Translations under genes and position numbers: made by a program
The notes under the pieces: generated by a model
The model's database searches: none
Told to the model about the DNA's origin: nothing
The model's input: the letters and a program-made list of their open reading frames with translations, nothing else
Assembly: GCF_050624435.1 (NCBI RefSeq)
Contig: NC_134546.1
Span: forward strand, 18,499,001 to 18,563,000
Source of the DNA: Tenrec ecaudatus
Lineage: Eukaryota > Chordata > Mammalia > Afrosoricida > Tenrecidae
Direction of reading: 5' to 3'
DNA length: 64,000 bases
Shown here: piece by piece, positions 1 through 14,500 of the stretch
Layout of the letters: each line of letters begins with the position of its first letter
How positions within the stretch are numbered: the first letter of the stretch is position 1

Positions 1-530
1 TGTGAAGTGACTGGTAGGTTTAAACCACTGACTGTGTGATCAGTAACACAACACTCAATCCATCATGACACAAGAGCCCCTTAACCCTAATCTAAGCATA
101 AGGAAAACAGAGTGACTCAGATTGAGGGGTATTTGACAAACTGCCAAAGTCACAGAAAGCAAAGAAGGTCTGAGCAACTGTCCCAGACCGGACAACAAAA
201 TGCACTGTGGCATCCTGGACTGGATTCCGAAGCAGCAAAAGACATTAGTGGTATGATTCACATACAGTCTGGAGTTTAGTTAACAGTGAAAATACACCCG
301 TGTTGGACTTTGGGCCTGAAGCCCTCCCTCAACGCAAGATCACTTTGTTCTAACAACCTGGCATTCTGTGATGCTCACCCTCCTGCCACAATCACTGATG
401 ACAAAATGGGTGTATAAGCAAATGTGGTGAAGAAAGCTGGTGGTGCCCAGCTATCAAGATATAGCATTTTTTGATAGCCAATGTTATAGAATCTCAAAAA
501 CTGTCTAGAAAAGCAAAGTAGGCATGTATA
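1..530. other. No gene or clear repeat recognised
   Basis: Intergenic sequence upstream of SPATA31H1. Only short, unsupported frames. Confidence 0.5.
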
Positions 531-702
531 GCTCAATTAACTCACTGCCATTGAGTCACAGCCAATTCATAAGACAGGCTGGAATTGCTGCTATGAACTT
601 ATGAAAGGCCCATTTTTCTCCTGAGGAGCCTCTGGTGGTTTTGAACTGCTGACCTTGCTGTTAGCAGTCCAACACGCATTCACTATGCGACCAGCGCTCC
701 TG
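531..702 (-). mobile_element. AfroSINE
   Basis: Antisense copy: ctcactgccattgagtcaca ... ggttttgaactgctgacctt ... gcgaccagcgctcct. The tRNA-like head is at the right end. Confidence 0.85.
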
Positions 703-960
703 TGAAATACAATAGTGAAGTAAAAATAGAGTAGAAAGTCTCATCCCCAAAGGAAGAAATTGGAGGGAAAGGAGGGGCCACGAATACCAAGCAAGTCTGA
801 ATTCCAGTAAGACAAATCTCATTGGCTCCTAAGGCTTGAAAATAATTGTCTTTGTCATCTGTTGCTATATCATGCCCTTTTTCCTTGGTTGAGGGGCAAA
901 GATGAGAGGAGTTTTAGGTGCCCCTTTGTGATCCAAGAGTTTACATTTTTAAAAGTTTGT

Positions 961-1012
961 TCATATTTATGTATGTGTGTGTGTATATATGTGTGTGTAT
1001 ATATATATTTAA
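961..1012. repeat. (TG)n/(TA)n microsatellite
   Basis: Alternating tgtgtgtg and tatatata runs, about 50 bp. Confidence 0.9.
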
Positions 1013-1059
1013 AGTCAGGGGATAGCTTACTGTAACATTTTTTAATCAATCACTTGAAA

Positions 1060-1230
1060 TTTAAAAACATCATTTTATTGGGGGCTTGTACATTCATCAC
1101 AATCCATACATCAATTGAATCAGGCATGTTCGTACATATGTTGCCATCATTCTTTTCTAGACATTTACTTTCTATTGAGCCCTTCGTATCAGCTCTTCCC
1201 CCGACCCCAGGAAATACTTTTTTGAAAAAA
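1060..1230 (-). mobile_element. L1 3' end, lineage-specific family, with target duplication
   Basis: Antisense 3' UTR end (cattttattgggggcttgta, atccatacatcaattgaatc). Flanked by a 20-bp duplication (1040-1059 and 1231-1250, one mismatch), proving a complete 5'-truncated insertion of about 170 bp. Confidence 0.88.
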
Positions 1231-1452
1231 TTTTAATCAATCATTTGAAAAACTATTTACCAAAGGACGAATATCAGAAATGTTAGGAAGGAAGAAATAA
1301 TGCAAACAGAAAACACCGAGAGGAAGTGGGATACACTGCAGGGATTAAAATCGAGGAGATGAAACACAATTGTATGAATTATTGACTGGAAAATGGATCT
1401 GTCTCATAACCTTCACCTACTTCACAAACAAAAAGTTGAACAACAAAGAGAT

Positions 1453-1650
1453 TGACTCGTTGCCATTGAGTCAATGTCAACTCATAGCAACGCTATGGGA
1501 CTGGGCAGCACTGCTTCTGATGGTTTCTGAGGATATCACTCTATGGGAATAGAAAGCCTCATCTTTCTCCCTCAGAGCAGCTGGCCGTTTCGAACTGCTC
1601 ACCTTTAGTTAGCAGCTCAAAGCATAACCACTACCCCACCGGGGCTCCTT
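1453..1650 (-). mobile_element. AfroSINE
   Basis: Antisense full-length copy: gttgccattgagtcaatgtc, aactcatagcaacgctat, then cataaccactaccccaccgg before ggctcc. Confidence 0.9.
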
Positions 1651-1651
1651 C

Positions 1652-1885
1652 AAGACACAGCCTAATCCTATAGCTAATGTCCTGCCTTATTAACATAACT
1701 GCCTCTAGTCCTGCCTCATTAAGGACATAAGGTTAGGCTTTATGTCACAGAAGATACATTAAGATCACAAAATGGAAGATGTTAAAAAAAGGAAGATAAT
1801 GACATAATACTGAGAACTTAGCATAGTCAAGTTGATACCTATTTGATGGGGGGGGGGCACAATTCAACCCATAGCAATCTTTTGT
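1652..1885 (+). repeat. Ancient repeat shared with 3630-4195, partial copy
   Basis: cctaatcctatagctaatgt, ttaacataactgcctctagt, agatcacaaaatggaag and gcacaattcaacccatagca recur in order at about 3990-4195. Family not assigned. Confidence 0.6.
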
Positions 1886-2361
1886 TCCTGAAGCACACCT
1901 GGACCACAGCCCCACCCTCTGGGCTCTGGGTATTGGCCCCGCCCTGCCAATTATGGGCAGTGATCCCTCAGCCCTAGCATCCCAGAGCTGAGGGGGCTCC
2001 ACTTTTCTACTTTCCTGACACACTGGGACAACAATCTTGCTCTCTCTGCATCAGACAACTCTATTCTCCGGCGCCATCAGTAGTGACCTTGAGCCTTGAC
2101 TTGCCTCTGCACACCCTGCATTGTGACAGACCTCCCAGCCTGTTCCTAGAATCATAGAGGAGCTTTTCATCACGCCCTGGACTGCAGAGGAGAGCTCATG
2201 GGAAGCAGTGAGAAGAAACATCGCCTAACGATCTGGGCATGACTAAAGAGACTTGTGCAGCAAGGAGTACATTGATTGGACCCTTGGAATGTCCATTGTG
2301 ATATCATATCACAGCCGTAAGGGAGAAAATTCTTTGGCTGAACAGGGCATGGGCTTGAGTA
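1886..2361 (+). other. Region just upstream of SPATA31H1 exon 1
   Basis: Repeat-free and mildly GC-rich between an old repeat and the exon 1 ATG, so it is the likely 5' UTR and promoter. No TATA box or CpG island; no start site can be set. Confidence 0.4.
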
Positions 2362-2502
2362 ATGGAGCCAATCTGGGAACTAGTCATCCCCTTGACATCA
2401 TGTTTCAACTTTCTATTACTTGGCTTCCTTGTTCTGGGGGTATGGATGTTGTTTTCTGGGAATCTGAATCAGGAGCAAGAGAAAGTCAAGGCAGATACAA
2501 AG
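2362..2502 (+). CDS. SPATA31H1: SPATA31H1 exon 1, membrane-anchor exon
   Basis: An ATG with G at -3 and G at +4 opens 47 codons that end at a strong donor (AAG|gtatgt), phase 0. The product starts MEPIWELVIPLTS. A hydrophobic stretch FLLLGFLVLGVWMLF (about residues 17-31) follows, then a charged tail NLNQEQEKVKADTK. A short N-terminus, one membrane helix and a polar tail is the normal first exon of SPATA31 proteins. A second open frame across the same DNA gives no such pattern and was discarded. The transcription start was not located. Confidence 0.75.
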
Positions 2503-5500
2503 GTATGTGATGCACCCCTCCCCTGAGACTGGCTGTTCCCTGCCCTTGAAGTCATAAATGCTCCTCCACCGCTGGCCTTGGGAGGGTTTGGGCAGAAGTG
2601 GGAGGGAAAGGCAAATGGAAACAGTGTTCATAATGTCTTTCTATAAAGTAGTTTCTGCCAAGTTGATTCTGACTCATGGTAACCCGGTGTGTCTCAGCAG
2701 CAAACTGTCGCCATAGAGTTTTTCATGGATAATGTTTTTTAGAAGTAGAGCACTAGGCCTTTCTTCTGAGGTGTACCTGGGGCCACTTGGACCAACAACC
2801 TTTTGGTGAGCATCCAGGTGTGTTAAATGTTTTGCTGGGGATAAAGGGGAAGAAAGTGGAGCGATCAGAGCAATAAACTGGAAAAGAAGACATAAAAAGA
2901 GTTCACTCCAAATAGTCTTGTCTGCCCCTGACTAACAAAATGATGACATTTTATTATTATTTTTTTTTTAAATGATGAAGTTTTAAAGAGCACAGGACAC
3001 CTCTTGTAAGACAGTGTGAGTGTGGTAGAAAGCAGATGATCCGAGACATCGGAAGTGCCTGTAAAAGGTCCGTGGAGATAACCATCAAGCAGCTCAAACA
3101 GAAGGGCTCAGCCTGGGCCACCCAGTATGGTGGCGGTACTGGAACGTGAGTTAGTGCCTGAGCCAGCACACCGGGTGAGAAGACAAAGCTGTCTAACCAC
3201 TTCGTCATAAACAGAAAATGGAGAGAGTTTCAGTTCTCCCTAAATGTCTCCTTCCAAGATCTTTGTTGTTGGGTTTGCAGCAGCTGAAGCTAAGAAAATT
3301 CTTGGTAAAATACATTTGGTAAAATACCGAGTGCTCCAACATCTGCAAAGGGGAATATATTTTCATACAGGAGGGCTGTGGGTTAAACAGTGAATCACAA
3401 GTTACCCCGTTTGTTTGTCTTTTGTCACAGACTTTCTGCACAAATAAATTGCAGGTTCAAATATTTTTTCAGAGATCATTATGACCCATCTCTGATGTCA
3501 ACAAAACTTCCTGAGTATGTCTTCTTTCTTGACAAGTTACAGGTACTTATTTTATCTCACTGGGAGGAACTTTGGGACATTTTTGAAGAGTATGACACAT
3601 TTTTTCTGAAGAACTATGCTATCAATGTCTTAGTTATCTAGTACTACTATAACCGAAGTAGCACAAGTGGATGGTTTTTAACAAACAAACCTATTCTCAG
3701 GGTTTACAAGGCTAAAAGTCTAAATTCAGATTCTTGTTCAAAGGGAAGACGCTTTCTCTGGAGAAGGTCCTTGTCTCCTTTAAACATCTGTGAGCCCAGC
3801 GTCCTGGGAGATCTCTATGTATCTCGACATCCATCTTCCTCTGGGTTCCGGAGGTTCTTGACACAGGCACCCCGGGTCCAAAAGACATGTTGCCCTCACA
3901 GCATTTCTTTTGTGGTGATAGGGAGGCTCCTTGGATCTCTGCTTGTTTAATAGATTTTATATCTCAAAAGAGGTGGACTCAAATGCAACCTGATCCTATA
4001 ACTTATATGCTGCCTCGTTAGCATAACTGCCTCATAATAGCACAATCGTGCCTCTTAAACATCTTAGAGGAAAAGATTTACAACACAGAATTTATATCAG
4101 ATCACAAGATAGAGGGTAATTGGATAATACTGAGAGAATTCTGGTTCAGCCAAGTAGACACTTATTTTGGGGAACATAATTCAATCCACAACAGGTAGCC
4201 ACTGGTCACACGTGGCTACTTAAACTTAAATTAGTTTAGAAATTCAATTAATTGGAGGGAAAAAACAAGAGGACCTGATGCAAAGGGCTTAAGAGGAGAG
4301 TAAATGCTTTGAAAATGATTAGGACAAAGAATGTACGGATGTGCTTTATACAATTGATGTATGTATATGTATGGATTGTGATAAGAGTTGTATGACCCCC
4401 TAATAAAATGTTAAAAAAAGAAAAGATAACAGAAAATAATAAAATTTGACCAATTTAAAAAGGGCTAAAGGGAAAAAAAAAGAAAGAAAACACATATTTC
4501 TGATGGCCTTAGGGACTGAAATACCCCTCCTCTCTCCATCTCCAGGTGGGTCCACCCACATGCAGATACGCCCACATATGAGTACCCGGCATAAAGACCC
4601 AGCATGAAGACTGTTACCCATGCTACACCTTGCTTCAAGACAAAATTTAATTTATTTGTAATTAGAAATAAATATTTCACAATATATAAAAAAAGAAAAG
4701 AAATTAAATTAATTACATTTCAAGTCCTTACATGTATCAAGTGTAAGTCATAGTGACCTGAGCAAATATAAACTATTTCCATTATCGTATACAACTTTAT
4801 TGGACGGTACCCTGTACTCTTATCTTGGAGCTAGCTGTTTCTCTCTTTATGTTGGGCCAAAAAGTTCTTTCAATTTGTTCCTCAGAAATGTCTAGAACTT
4901 TATATCTCAGACTATTTACAGTTTACTGACCACTAAACGTCTCACATACTTGGGACAAGTTCTCACGAGACACTAGTCCCTAAAAGGACATCCCGCTTGG
5001 TAAAGCAGTGAGAGAAGAAATTTATCCAGGGGACCGGCTGACATGATGGCCGCACAAGGGGCTCCGTCACAACAATTGTCAGCAGTGGCTCAGGATGGGC
5101 CAGTGTTTCATTCTGTTGTACGTGGGGTCGCTGAGCCAGAGCTGTCTTGACTAACTCCAGGCCTCCCAGAAGCCTTGGTGGTTCGGTGGGTCCTCCCTCA
5201 CTTGTCTGCTCACCCAAAGGTGAGTAATCCAGACTCTCAGTGGGACAAAGTTGTGATGATCTGCTTTTGTGAAGACTACTTACTGCCTTGGAAAGCCTAA
5301 GGGGCATTTCTAGTCTGTCTTATACACTCACTAAACCAGAATTGACTTGATAGCAGTGAGATCACGGTCTCCTACAAACTTTTTCCGACCTAGAGCACAG
5401 ATCCTGCCTCTCTAAAATCAAAACACAGCAAGCACACAATCCCCCAAAGCTGATTACGTCACCCTGATCAAAGCATCTCACTGAACAGGCAAAAATCTCT

Positions 5501-8500
5501 CAGCACTCTATTGCCAGTAGCTTTCCCCAGCCTTTCTTGACTCAGATCTTTCACTGCCCTAGGATTTGTCAACTGTCAGAGGGATGCTACTTGTAGATGA
5601 GTTTATTAGATACAATTTAATTTATTTATTTTAAAATCATTTTATTGGGGGCTCATACAACTCTTATCACAATCCATACATCCACCCATTGTGTCAAGCA
5701 CATTTGTAAATTTATTGCCCTCATCATTCTCAAAACATTTTCTTTCTATTTGAGCCCTTGGTATCAACTCCTCATTTCCCCACTCCCTCATGAACCCTTG
5801 ATAATTTATACATTATTATTATTTTGTCATGTATTACACTGTCTGACATCTCCCTTCACCCACTTTTCTGTTGCCATCCCCCAGGGAGGGGATTCTATGG
5901 AGATCCTTGTGATCGGTTTCCCCTGTATTTTTTACTTGCACCATTCATTTTAACATAATCTTTAAGAACAAGAGTTAAGATAAATGTCCATGGGTGACTT
6001 TAAATTAATCATAATAGGTATGAATTGTTTCATAATGCTTAAATAACAAGAAATGGCAAGTATCATTCTTTTGTTTACATCAAATACATTCCGGCTTAAG
6101 CCTCCCATCACCTAGTTTGGCAAAATTAAGTCCAATATCCTTCAGATGTTTTTCCCCTCAATTTTTATGTCAGAATTCTGGAGCTTGTTATAGACTGACT
6201 CATTTGGAGTCCCTGTGGGTTTCTGAGACTGTAACTCAGAAAGCACAGGGAGTAAAAAGCCCCGTCTTTCTAGCTGCTGGTGGTTTTGAACTGCCCACCA
6301 TGCAGATCACAGCCTAACGTGTAACCCCTATGCCACTAGGGCTCCATTGTATACAATTTCAACAATAACAATTTTAAAAAGTAAGTAAAACTAATCCATA
6401 ATGGGGAGTCTGGCTCTTTAAGCCACAGGAATAGCCGCTGACTTTTCTTCTCTGTCCTAAAGGAGATGCACTTGCGCATCAGCCTGTCTGTGCTAAGCTT
6501 GCTAAGAACCCTTTGCGAAAGGTCCCCAAGTTACTACCTCTGAGCCCTTACCAACAGAGGCTCAGGGCTCCACCAACAGGCTCAGCAGTGGCCTCCTGAT
6601 TTCTAGTTTCAGGAAAACAGCTTCTCGTTTCCTCTCTCAGACCCTATGGCACCAAACATCAATGCCTTCCTCCTGAGACAACGCAGCTCAAACTCTCCTA
6701 CAGGACACACTGTGTGGGCGTTGTCCCTAAAGTTTCTGACATTTTTTCCAGATCCCAAGATTGTGGCTCAGGAGAATCCACATACGTTCTCATGGCCTAG
6801 CTTCCTTCCCTGGTGAAGGGAAATGTACCCCACCCCACCCCACTCCCACCCTTTAAAGGATGCATCAATGAAACGAAGCAAAGTGTGCATTATTCAACAG
6901 GTTGTTATGATATACAAAATAAGAAATGTTATTCCTATATATTTAAGTAAGAAAAATCTTTTTGCGAAATCAACAAACAGTTCGTATTTAAGTATACATG
7001 CAGTAAAATGCAAAGGGCTTAAGTTTACAGTTTGGTGCGTTTTGATGTAGTTAATTTTTTTAACATTTTAATTAAGAGAAAGACCCCATTGTAGCACCCT
7101 GGGAAAGTGCCCTGAAGTCCTCTTCTAGGAGATTCTCCTCCACGCTGGGTCATGTTGGGTACTTGTGAATGTGCTCATGTCTGGAGAGTAGAATTGCTCC
7201 CTACGGGTGCAAGGCTATGATCTCTCAGAAGCAGATCATCAGATTCATCTTCCAAGATGCCTCTGGGTAGACTTGAACCTCCCACCTAACCCCTAACCGT
7301 ACTACTTAAACGCTTAACTGTTTTACTCACAGGCACCTCATTATGGATTAGTTTTACCTATTCTTTTCTTTTTCTTTCATTCTTTTTTCATTTTTTTGGT
7401 CACGGAGTGGTGGGTTTGCTGTTAGTGAGAATGTGTAACACAACAATCCCAAGCTCAAGTCCAAGCACACTGCTGTCAACTTGATTCATATTAACACTGT
7501 GGAAATACAGGTTTCCAATATCATAAATCTTTACAAGAGCAGACAGCCTCATCTTTCTCTCACAGAGTGACTGGGGGCATTGAACCAGTAACTTTGAGGT
7601 CAGCAGCCCAACACACAATCAATCCCCTGTGCCTGGGCTCTTTCATAGACAACAAATTGTTTATATCAATTCAACAACCCGTACCTGTGCAATTCTTTAA
7701 ATTGTGCAATGATTATCCGCCTCCTTTTCCAAGTTGTTTTTCCCTTTTCTACATAAACTTACTATCCCTTAAATTTGTTGTCAGTTTGATGCCATAGGGG
7801 AGATACCTACAAGAGTTCCATTAAAGCATTTTGTGGGAAACTAACACTGAGGGGAAATAAGAGCAGGATTACATTCCCTGATGCAGAGGGACTCTGGAAA
7901 GCTAAATTAGAGATAAAGTCCGAGCACATGATACTGCTTCAAATGACATTCCCACAGATTCTCCCCTAACAGCTACTCTGCCTGAAAGTGAGCACATGGT
8001 TGATTCTGTCTCCCTGTAGAGGTAGACATTCCCAGATTGTCTCCTCCCACGGGGGCACCCATCCCCGCCTCAGCATCTTCTCCCAATACAGGTATTATGT
8101 TTCCTCACCTGTCTGAAGAATAACTGATAAATTCAAACTGCAGATTTTGCTGTAAGCAGCCCGATTCCTAACCCAGTATGTCACAAAAGGCTCCACACAC
8201 CTACTAGGATGTCTAAAATTATGAAGACAAATAATATACCAGTGGGCTAAGCCCAGAGCTATGAACCACACATTTAATAGCTTGAATTTACCGGCCACTC
8301 CACAGAAACAAGATGAGGCTATCCACTCCCTTAAAGATTTAAAGTCTCAGAAGCCCAAGGGGCAGTTCTAACCTGTTCAATAGGAGCACTATGAATTCTG
8401 AATCAACTTGATATCAGTGAACTGAGAGACACGTTCTAAAGAGGTCCTTACATTTACTAATCTGCCTAATGTCATACATAATTTGATTTCTTGTCTGTAG

Positions 8501-11500
8501 TTTCCAGGAAAGTTGAATTTTTGATCCAAGTGGTCCTGGTCATTGAATTTCTTCATTTATCATGCTGTCGTTTATTGGTACAGTTGTGTAGACTTTTGTC
8601 TTCTTCACATTCAGGTGTCATCAATCCCAAAGGCCTCATTAATAAGTACTTTAAGTTGTCTTCATTTGTCTCAAGCCAGGTTATGACATCTGCATATTGC
8701 AGGTTGTTAATGTGTCTTCCTCCAGTTCGGATGCTGCTTGTCTTCATATAGTGCAGCTTCTTGGATTATTTACTCATCATTCAGATTGAATAAGTAACGT
8801 GTAAGAATATAACCCTGTCCCACATCTTTCTCAATTGTGAGACATGAGAATTTCCTTGCTCTGGTAGAATGGCTGTCTCTTGAATCACATACAAGATCTA
8901 CCTGAGTACAATTAAGTGTTGTGGAATTTCCATGCTTCATAACCTTATCCACAATTATTGTGATCTACACCATTGCATGCCATTTATATGCTGGATAAAA
9001 CCCAAGTGAATATTTTTCTGGTGTTCTCTGATTTCAGCCCAAATCCATCTGACAATAGCAATACTATCCCTCCTTTGGGCCATATCCTCTTGTGAATCTA
9101 GCTTGAACTTTCGGCAGTTCCCAGTAAATGTGTGGCTGCAGTTTTTTTTTTAATTATCTTGAGCAAAATTTGCTATCTTGTAATATTAACAGATATTGCT
9201 GGATAATGTCCCCATTCTATCTGATTGACTTATGAACGGACCCAATAGGTTGGCCATCTTGCTGTTACAAATTTATTGTCACAGGTAAGTGAACACTTCC
9301 AGTGCTGCATGCATTGTGGATGCATCTCAGGGCAGGGCACTGGGTTTCTCTTGATAAACGGTCTTTCCTGTCCAGTCCTGGAGCCTTTTATTTTTTTCCT
9401 GGTGCTTTCAGGGTAGCTTGAGATTTATCCTTCGTTACTAGTAGTTCATGATCATATGCTACCTCTTGAAATTGTTGAACACCAACCAATTCTGTTTGGT
9501 ACAGTGACTTTGTGTATTCCTTCTACTTTTGTCATTAAAAAAAGAGTCTTTTTAAAAAAATGATTTTATTGGGGGCTCGTACAACTTTTATCACAATATC
9601 CATCCATCCATTGTGTCAAGCACATTTGGACATATGTTGCCATCATCATTCTCAAAACATTTGCTTTCTACTTGAGCCCTGGGTATTAGCTCCTCATTTT
9701 CCCTCTCCCTCCCTGCCCTTCCTCCCTCATGAACCCTTGATAATTTATAAATTATTATTATTTTGTCATGGCTTACACTGACATTTCCTTTCACCCACTT
9801 TTCTGTTGTCCGTCCCCCAGGGAGGGGGTATATGTAGATCCTGTGATGGGTTCCCCCTTTCTACCCCACCTTCCCTCCACCCTCCTGATATCCACTCTCA
9901 CCACTGGTCCTGAGGGGTTCATCTGTCTTGGATTCCCTGTGTTTCCAGTAAAGAGGAAGGCTGATCATGTTTGTGCACAGAAAAATAAGTTCCCATTTAA
10001 ACAGTTACTGCACAAATTGTTCAGTGATGTTGGTTACATTTTTCACAATGTGTCAAGATTCTCATTAATTCCATTCTGGATGTTTCATTTCCAGTCAACT
10101 GAATACCCTTTCTACTTACCTTTTCTTTTTTTATTATTGACATATAACTCACATATCAATGGTTTAAATATAGTAAAGACAGTTGTGCAATCACATCAAT
10201 ACCACAATTACCAACATCAGTTTTAGGACATTTCCTTAATTCTTGTACATATTACCATTAGCTCCCCATTTCCTCCCAGCTGCCCCTGCCATAACCCTAA
10301 GAAACTATTTATCTAGTTACTGTCTTTCATATAATCATATAAACAACAACAACAAAATAAAACAAAAATATTTTCAATCCAAAATAAATAGGAAAATAAT
10401 AAAAACTACAACAAAGTGAAAATTGATCAAAAGGGAAAAACAAATGATAAGTTTTAACCTAACGATATCTCAAATTGCCAGAGTCACTTAATAAGGTTAT
10501 GTATCTCTCAGTTGCTAAATGTAATATTCAATACATTAGGTCAAGGTTTAAAGTTTTGTTATTCAAATATTCTACATCTTTACTGACTCTCCCTGCCCCC
10601 TTATTCAATTAGTTCATGAAATAGATGCCAAAATCTATTTCTGCAGATTTGTCTAGTTTTCTTTTTTAGTCCTCTCTTTTTGTTGTATGCATTTTGAGAT
10701 TATGCTATTAGTTTCTTACAAATTTGGGATTGTCATCTCTTGTTGTATTTATTTCTCACTATGAAATAATGTCCCTTGCTCTCTAACATTTAATGACAAC
10801 AGATATGTGTATATGTATATATACACACAGATCTAAACTATGTTAAAAACAATAGCATAACACATGCACAAAAAATGTAAAGAAATTAAATGCTATTAGG
10901 TTCTTGAACTGTCTGGAAAATAGAAAAACTATTAATTTGAGATAGCTTAAAATAAATAAAATTTACTTTAATAATAAAACCGTTTCACTGGCTTTCTTTT
11001 GGCTAAGATTTGCATGATTTATCCTTTTTCAGCCATAGTTTACAGTTTTGGTTTGAATTCTTAAATGTGTTAGTAATTTCTTGAACATCTATAAATTATA
11101 TCTGTTTTAAGGTCCATGTCTAGTAACCCCACAGATAGATGGCCTTTGAGTCTCTTTTAAATGAGTCTATTTTATTTATTTTTAATGAGTATTTTTAATG
11201 CCTGTTTTTATTCATTTAGTCTTCTAATATATATAGCAATCTTTTATTAATGTTGGATATTTTACATGAAAACTTGACAAGATAGTTCAAACCTCTTCAT
11301 GAGTTACTTTCCTCCAGAGAAGAAAGTTAAATTTGCTTCTGTGAGTCTTTCTTTGGGGGTGGAAGGCAGGGGTAAGTTTTTTGAACATCGTTTTATTAGT
11401 GGTTCTTACAGCTCTTATAACAATCCATACATCAGTTGTATCAAGCATATTTGTACATATGTTGCCACTGTTATTTTTAAACATTAAATTTCTATTTGAA

Positions 11501-14500
11501 CCCTTGGTATTAGCTCCTCTTTTTCCTCTCCCTCCCCACTCCCGTGACCCATTGACAACATAAATTATTGTTTTTATGACTACTGTCTCCCTTCACCCCA
11601 AGTTTCTGTTATTCGTGCCCATCTTTGGGTGTGTGTAATGTGTTTAGGTAGGTGTTGATCATTGTGATTGGTTCCCCCTTCTTCTCCACCTCTTTCAACC
11701 TTCCCCCTACCCCTCCCATTTCTGTTCCTGAAGGGTTTATCTGAAATGGATTCTGTAGTGTTCATGCTCCAATCTAGCCCGAAGTGGAAGGCAGGGCTGG
11801 GGTCATGATAGTGGGGGGTGAGGAAGCCTCAAGGAACCAGAGGAATATTGTATTTCATGGGTGCTATACTGTTGACTCATCTCTTCCTTGTGACCCTTCT
11901 GTGAGGGTATGTCCCATTGTCTACATATGGGTTTTGAGTCTTTGCTCTGATCCCCCACCTCTTGTTCTCAACGATATATATATATGTTTGTTTGTTTGGG
12001 GTCTTCTGATGCCTAATATCTGATCCTGTAGACTTGTCATGATCATACAGGTTGTGGGCTTGTTGCTTCTCTTCTAGATGGCAGTTTAACTTGAAGCCTT
12101 TAAGACCTTAGACTATATCTTTTGATAGCAGGCACCATCAGCTGTCTTCACCACATTTGCTTTTGCACCCATTTTGTCTTCATCAATAGTGCTGGGAGGG
12201 TAAGCATCACAGAATGCCTGATTGTTAGAACAAAGTGTTCTTGCATTGAGCGAGGGCTTGAGCAGAGGCCCAAAGTCTGTCCACTACCTCAATGTATGCC
12301 ATATAAATATATGTACCTATGCCAATACCTCTATTTTTATGATTTAATGTATTTACATATATACACTCCTATGTTTATAGTTCTGTCCACAGCTTTGCTT
12401 ACTAGATCTTTCCTGTTTCCTTTTACCTTCCCTTGCCCTACCATCACACTCGCCCTTTTTCTGCCTCTTAGTAATTCCTCTCAGCTAGTTTGCCATTGTT
12501 CCAACACCCCCAGGATATCTACATCCTCTTCATTGTTGATTTTAATTCCCTACTTGTTTTCCTGTCTATGGCGCTGTTTGTTCCCTGTTCTCTTCCCCCT
12601 CCTCCTCCCCACAAGTCCCTCTGGAACCATCAGTCCTGTTGCTTTCTATGAGTTTGCTTCCCCTGCTAATCTTATATAGGTAAGCAAACGAGCAATAATG
12701 GAGACAAAACAAAAAGGAAACAAAAGATTGAATAAAAAGAGAAAAAGAAAAATTAACTAGCAAAAAAACCCAAAACAGAATGCATAATTCCAGGTCTGTC
12801 CACTGACCTTTATGAGTGTCTCTACACTGGGGGATTCTGGGAACTGCCCCTCCTAGCCTGAAGTCTATTTTGGGAGCTCCTCAGGGGCTTTGTGGCTTGG
12901 CTTTGCTCTGATTGCTGATCTGTTATGTTTCCTTTATTGTCTCCCCTCCACTGCTGTGGGGAGTTCAGAGCAGACTAACTCCCTTCCATGGGTCCCCAGT
13001 TTTGTCCTCTGTAGTGGTACGCTCCAGTGAGGGAACATTGTGTCTTGAGCTGTTGTCAACCCTACAGTCCTCTCTGTGCCGTAGCAGATCCATGCAGGGA
13101 CGTGTCCTTAAGGCATGGTGTGCCCATATGGGGTCTAGACCCTTACTCTCTCTTTCCTTCTTGGTTTGTTTCTGTGTAGGCGTGGCATGCTGGCCCCTCT
13201 CCGGACCCTGTAGGTTTAGTGTTGTCCTCTGTAACATATACTTCTAGGGAGGAGTATTGGAGTCTTTTTTTGAAGGGGGGAATGTGTTTATGTGATATAA
13301 TCTCAATCCAATCATAAACTCTATTCTATAAACTCATTAGAATCTGAGCTAGTTTTTTCCTTTTACTCTTTCTTTAAAATACATACATATTATCTTGTTG
13401 TTGTTGAAAATCTACCCAGCAAGACATATACTGAGTATCAACTCAACCATTTCTACAGGTACAATTCAGTGACGTTGATGACATTCAAGTTGTACAACCA
13501 TTCTCACCCACCCTTTCTTATTTTATTCAAAGGTTTTATTGGCATATAATTTACCCATCATACACTTTAATAGTTCAGTCACATCAAGAAGAGCTGTCCA
13601 ATCATCATCACCAGTCAGCTTTAGAATATTTCCTTCATTCTCGTCTTCGTTGTTATTAGCTCCCCATTCCCCCCATCCTCCCCTGCCACACCAACAAGGA
13701 ACCATTAATCCAGTGATGGTGTCTTTAGATTTACCTACCCTGGAGTCCATAGACAGAGAAACATTTTTTAAAAAACAACAAAAACTAAAAACAACAACAA
13801 TAACAAAGCAAAACAGATAAAAACCTCAATCAAAAAGAAAGCAGAAAATATTAAAAACTAGAACAAATTTAAATGGATAATCAGCGAGATCAAATGATAG
13901 CGAGCTAAATGTTAGCCTAACTGCAACAGTCCACTTTCCAGTGCATTCTGCATGAAAACCAGGCTATTCACATCCCTGGTCCAAGGTCAGAGGGAACTCA
14001 CCAGGGGCTTAATCCACATGTATTTCCTCTTCACTTACAAACAAAAACAACAGCTTTAAAATGGGTCTAAAGGGGAATCAAATGATAAGATATTATATTT
14101 TGACTTAACTATGTGTGCCATAATCACCTCTACACTGTTTTCTGTCTGGTAACAGGCTATTCACCCTGTCACCAGAGGTTTTATCCATGTTTGGACCCTG
14201 CAAATACATTCTGGGTTTCCACTGTCATCCATACCCTTCTGCAAACCAGGTGTTCACAACTTAAGCTCTGATACCATTCCCTCCTTTAGATTTAATTATA
14301 TTTTTTACAATCCTTGGATCACTTCTTCCAAGTGGACTTAGATGGCTGCTTATTTGAAAGCAAGTCTTTAAGACTTCAGATGCTCTTTCTGAGAGCTGGC
14401 CACCATCTAGTTTCTTTATCACACTTTGCTACAGACTCCTGTATTTTTTTAAAAATTAAATACTTTTATTGGAGGCTCTTACATCTCTTATCACAATCCA

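Noticed and set aside
2253-2510. The 85-codon frame overlapping SPATA31H1 exon 1
   Set aside because: The neighbouring frame from 2362 gives a membrane helix and a correct donor phase. This one gives neither.
3390-3641. An 83-codon frame with an acceptor- and donor-like pair (about 3473-3542), considered as a SPATA31H1 exon
   Set aside because: In the phase needed after exon 1 it hits a stop at once, and the other exons chain perfectly without it.
12122-12679. A 185-codon frame in SPATA31H1 intron 1
   Set aside because: Lies wholly inside an antisense L1 3' UTR copy.
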